Origin: Basidiobolus heterosporus B8920
Lineage: Eukaryota > Basidiobolomycota > Basidiobolomycetes > Basidiobolales > Basidiobolaceae
Length of the DNA stretch: 19,147 nt
Assembly: GCA_000697455.1 (NCBI GenBank)
Contig: JNET01034974.1
Span: forward strand, 1-19,147
Reading direction: 5' to 3'
Shown: in pieces, positions 17,133-19,147 of the stretch
How positions within the stretch are numbered: position 1 is the stretch's first letter
Layout: the number at the start of each line of letters is the position of its first letter
The notes under the pieces: generated by a model
Databases searched by the model: none
What the model was told of the DNA's origin: nothing
The model's input: only the letters and a program-made list of their open reading frames with translations
Program-made: the position numbers and the translations under genes

Positions 17133-18488
17133 TTATTGCTTAGTAGAAGCAACCATGGCAATCAAAGCTGCGCCAACGCAGCCACCATCTCTAGCTAATT
17201 CAAGTTTGACGCGATCGCTACGCTCTTTACCAAGAGTGATTTCCAATGCACGACGAATACGGTGAGAGAAGAAGGGGTAGAACTCGTAGACAGAGCCATC
17301 GATACCAACGGTGGTAATTTCGTCCTTGTCGAGGAAGACAGTTGATCCGTTAGCCTGTAAAAGAAGAGCACTAATGGCTGCACCGACTATACTGGCCGAG
17401 CGAGTAGCAACCAACTTACAGATCTTGTGAATAATCTTTCTCTCCTCAATAGAAACCGGCTCTACAGTAGGGAAATGTTTCTCAAAAATGGTACTAACTG
17501 CATCCAAGGATTCACTGTTGTCAGCCTCAATAGTAGACATGAATAAAGTCTTGAATTCGTATGGTTTTTCCAAATTCTCGGGCATTTCACCATTAAACAA
17601 TGATCCTTCACCAACACAGTCAACTATGATACGACGAACGAGCTCACCCATGTACATACCAGAGGTCATCTTCTCCAACTTTTGGAAACCAGGGATGGTA
17701 GAAAGTGCATCGAGTTCTTCATCGTATTTAGTACGAGGAAGTCTCTTGCCAAAAACGGAGTATTCGGTGTTAAGAATCATTTGGTCAACTGTAGGGCCCT
17801 TGTATTTTCCGAGCTTGGCACCAGACTCAACGTAGGCGGCATTGGTACCGGTAGCTAAGATCAAGCCGACTCTAGTGGAAGGAGAGACATATGCGTGAGA
17901 GACCAAAGTACCAACAGTGTCGTTAATGATGGCAGCAATATTGATGTTGAGATTTTTGCGCTCGAAACCTGCCTCGAGCATATCTTTGAGATCGTTTCCA
18001 ATAACACCATCAAGATCGAAACCCTTTCCCATCTTGCAAACAATACCACGGTTAATGGCAGTTTGATCGAGAGCAAAGGAGAATGTAACGCCCATGTGCA
18101 TATTGGCTGCTCCAGTATTGATCGTAGTGTCTTCGAGAAGTTCAGCAGTGCAATCCGCAATCCAGTCAAAAAGTTTGGTAGCGGTACCCACTCGGATATC
18201 ATTAGGTATAGGATATTTGCGCATGTTAACCCCGACTTCACCATCACCATGAAGAGTGACGGCAGCAGTACGCAAGTTGGTACCGCCCAGGTCAATAGCA
18301 AGATAAGTACCAACTTCCTTACCAGAAGGAAGAGCGGTAACGTAGGAAGGAATTTGACCGATATAATCTGGGTCCTCGTTGTTCAAGCCATCCTCAAGGT
18401 CTTCAATCAAATCCTTTGTGATGTCTTTAATTTGTTCTTCGGAAAGAGTAAATTTGGATTCAACCTCGTTTAAAATGGTTACAGTCAT
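17133..18488 (-). CDS. hexokinase (451 aa) with a changed residue in the glucose loop
   Basis: Phosphorylates hexose with ATP as the entry step to glycolysis, in the cytosol. Single exon; the ATG at 18488 gives MTVTILNEVESKF, and the frame has no earlier ATG. Family motifs: phosphate-1 loop LAIDLGGTNLR (about 63-73), sugar loop MGVTFSFALDQT (132-143), KGFDLDGVIGNDL, IINDTVGTLVS with catalytic Asp190, adenosine motif LATGTNAAYVE (211-221), Glu242 in NTEY and Glu272 in LEKMTSGMY. Of the usual glucose contacts Ser137, Lys155, Asn189, Asp190, Asn216, Glu242 and Glu272 are kept, but the T of T-K-G-F is Gly154 and the usual preceding W is absent. The sequence is therefore a divergent hexokinase/glucokinase; activity is likely but substrate preference is open. 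A TATA box lies 93 bp upstream. Confidence 0.92.
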   Translation of the reverse strand: MTVTILNEVESKFTLSEEQIKDITKDLIEDLEDGLNNEDPDYIGQIPSYVTALPSGKEVGTYLAIDLGGTNLRTAAVTLHGDGEVGVNMRKYPIPNDIRVGTATKLFDWIADCTAELLEDTTINTGAANMHMGVTFSFALDQTAINRGIVCKMGKGFDLDGVIGNDLKDMLEAGFERKNLNINIAAIINDTVGTLVSHAYVSPSTRVGLILATGTNAAYVESGAKLGKYKGPTVDQMILNTEYSVFGKRLPRTKYDEELDALSTIPGFQKLEKMTSGMYMGELVRRIIVDCVGEGSLFNGEMPENLEKPYEFKTLFMSTIEADNSESLDAVSTIFEKHFPTVEPVSIEERKIIHKICKLVATRSASIVGAAISALLLQANGSTVFLDKDEITTVGIDGSVYEFYPFFSHRIRRALEITLGKERSDRVKLELARDGGCVGAALIAMVASTKQ

Positions 18489-18507
18489 ATTGATGTGGAT
18501 CTGCAAA

Positions 18508-18537
18508 GTGAAGGTGAAGGTGAAAGTGAAAGTGAAA
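18508..18537. repeat. 6-bp tandem repeat, 5 copies, in the hexokinase leader
   Basis: Plus strand: GTGAAG twice, then GTGAAA three times. In the mRNA sense this is a pyrimidine-rich CTTTCAC/CTTCAC tract ending 20 nt before the ATG and followed by TTTGCAG. It could be a translation-affecting leader or a variable microsatellite. The TTTGCAG end looks like a splice acceptor, but no donor lies between it and the expected transcription start. Confidence 0.75.
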
Positions 18538-18580
18538 GCTCAACAAAGCAGTGATGATTTAGACTGATGTGTAAGTTGGA

Positions 18581-18588
18581 TATATATA
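18581..18588 (-). promoter_or_regulatory. TATA box of the hexokinase gene
   Basis: TATATATA on the minus strand, 93 bp before the ATG at 18488, followed downstream by the pyrimidine-rich repeat. Confidence 0.6.
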
Positions 18589-18595
18589 GGCCTTT

Positions 18596-18947
18596 TCAGC
18601 ATTTATCACAACACAGCGAGCCAATCTGACAGGGTACGAACTTGATTTATTTAGATAAATTCCACCCTTAAAGAAGTAAGTCGCACAATCCTCGACCATT
18701 GGTCTTCCCTTCCTTCCACAAAAACTCAAAAGATGACCGACAATGCCGATTCATTAACACTATAGAAAATTGTATATACAATTTAAGCAAACCATATATA
18801 CTTTGAGTGTCCTTTTCTTATCAACACCTGAAAAGTCGTACATACCAACATCAACCAGCAATCTTGGGAAGTTTTCAGACCTCTACATATTGTTGAATTA
18901 GACTCTAGGCTAATCTCAAGTAACATTACCCAAGGTTTGATATCAAA
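18596..18947. other. intergenic region upstream of hexokinase
   Basis: No gene is seen. It contains an 18-bp perfect AT-rich palindrome at 18767-18784 and is otherwise unremarkable. The right end is the 3' flank of the partial gene at the window edge. Confidence 0.5.
18767..18784. repeat. 18-bp perfect palindrome
   Basis: AAATTGTATATACAATTT equals its own reverse complement. In AT-rich DNA such a palindrome is not very rare. It lies about 280 bp upstream of the hexokinase ATG, between two minus-strand genes. Confidence 0.6.
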
Positions 18948-19078
18948 CTAGTTACATTCATTGTCTGTGTATACTTTGGACTCAATCACGCACACTACAA
19001 GCATAAAACTATTTGCAACGGAACTGGCGGATTCTTCCTCACTCTCATCTATACTTTTTGGTACGGTATTTTGAGACT
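18948..19078 (-). CDS. probable 3'-terminal exon of a gene continuing past the right edge
   Basis: A minus-strand open stretch begins after a good acceptor (TACTAAAT branch-like site, then CGCCTCAG, with AG at 19080-19079) and ends in TAG at 18948. It encodes about 43 residues: a Ser/Glu-rich piece (DESEEESASS), then a short hydrophobic run (SFMLVVCVI) and a polar end. The hydrophobic run is too short and too far from the end for a confident GPI signal. I do not recognise it. The upstream exons lie outside the window. Confidence 0.3.
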
Positions 19079-19147
19079 CTGAGGCGGTATTTAGTAGTAC
19101 AAGGTAGAATCGGACCTCTAACTTAGCTACCAAATATGGTACAATTT

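Noticed and set aside
17895-18473. 192-codon plus-strand frame
   Set aside because: It lies fully antisense to conserved hexokinase sequence and has no recognisable domain.

Overview
The window is nuclear DNA of a fungus, probably an early-diverging (zygomycete-grade) lineage. The evidence is short GT-AG introns (about 47-160 nt), a cell-wall GH16 transglycosylase with an N-terminal cysteine-rich chitin-binding-like module, a CON-6-type conidiation protein, TTAGGG-type motifs, and the SMN and NEDD8 systems that many yeasts have reduced or lost. The exact lineage cannot be fixed from this sequence.

Layout from left to right. 1-1230: AT-rich intergenic DNA with a doubtful retroelement fossil near 440-710. 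1264-1446 (-): CON-6-like protein, with a TATA box and two families of short tandem repeats upstream. 2058-2664 (-): NEDD8/RUB1, rebuilt here from six small exons. 2949-4386 (+): an SMN homologue in nine exons, divergent from NEDD8 across a 284-bp shared promoter carrying telomere-like motifs. 4834-7275 (+): an intronless 813-aa coiled-coil protein I do not recognise. 7609-9025 (+): a secreted, probably GPI-anchored GH16/CRH-like glycosidase whose first coding exon is only the ATG. 9184-10987 (-): mitochondrial methylmalonate-semialdehyde dehydrogenase (ALDH6), convergent with GH16. 10988-12174: a 1.2-kb gene-poor gap with one frame of unusually low stop density. 12175-15556 (-): importin beta-3 (Kap121/IPO5), 1099 aa. 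16136-16863 (+): a small SANT/Myb protein, divergent from the importin across another promoter with a telomere-like motif. 17133-18488 (-): a hexokinase with an altered glucose-loop residue. 18948-19078 (-): probable last exon of a gene running off the right edge.

The genes do not form a pathway or cluster; this looks like ordinary, fairly dense fungal euchromatin. Two promoter styles stand out. Metabolic, wall and conidiation genes (CON-6, the 813-aa protein, GH16, ALDH6, hexokinase) have a clear TATA box 55-125 bp before the ATG. The housekeeping divergent pairs (NEDD8/SMN and Kap121/SANT) instead carry (TTAGGG)2 motifs. I found no mobile defence system, CRISPR array, tRNA or rRNA. The most useful results are the two exon-fragmented genes (NEDD8 and SMN), which simple open-frame reading misses, the unrecognised 813-aa protein, and the promoter split.
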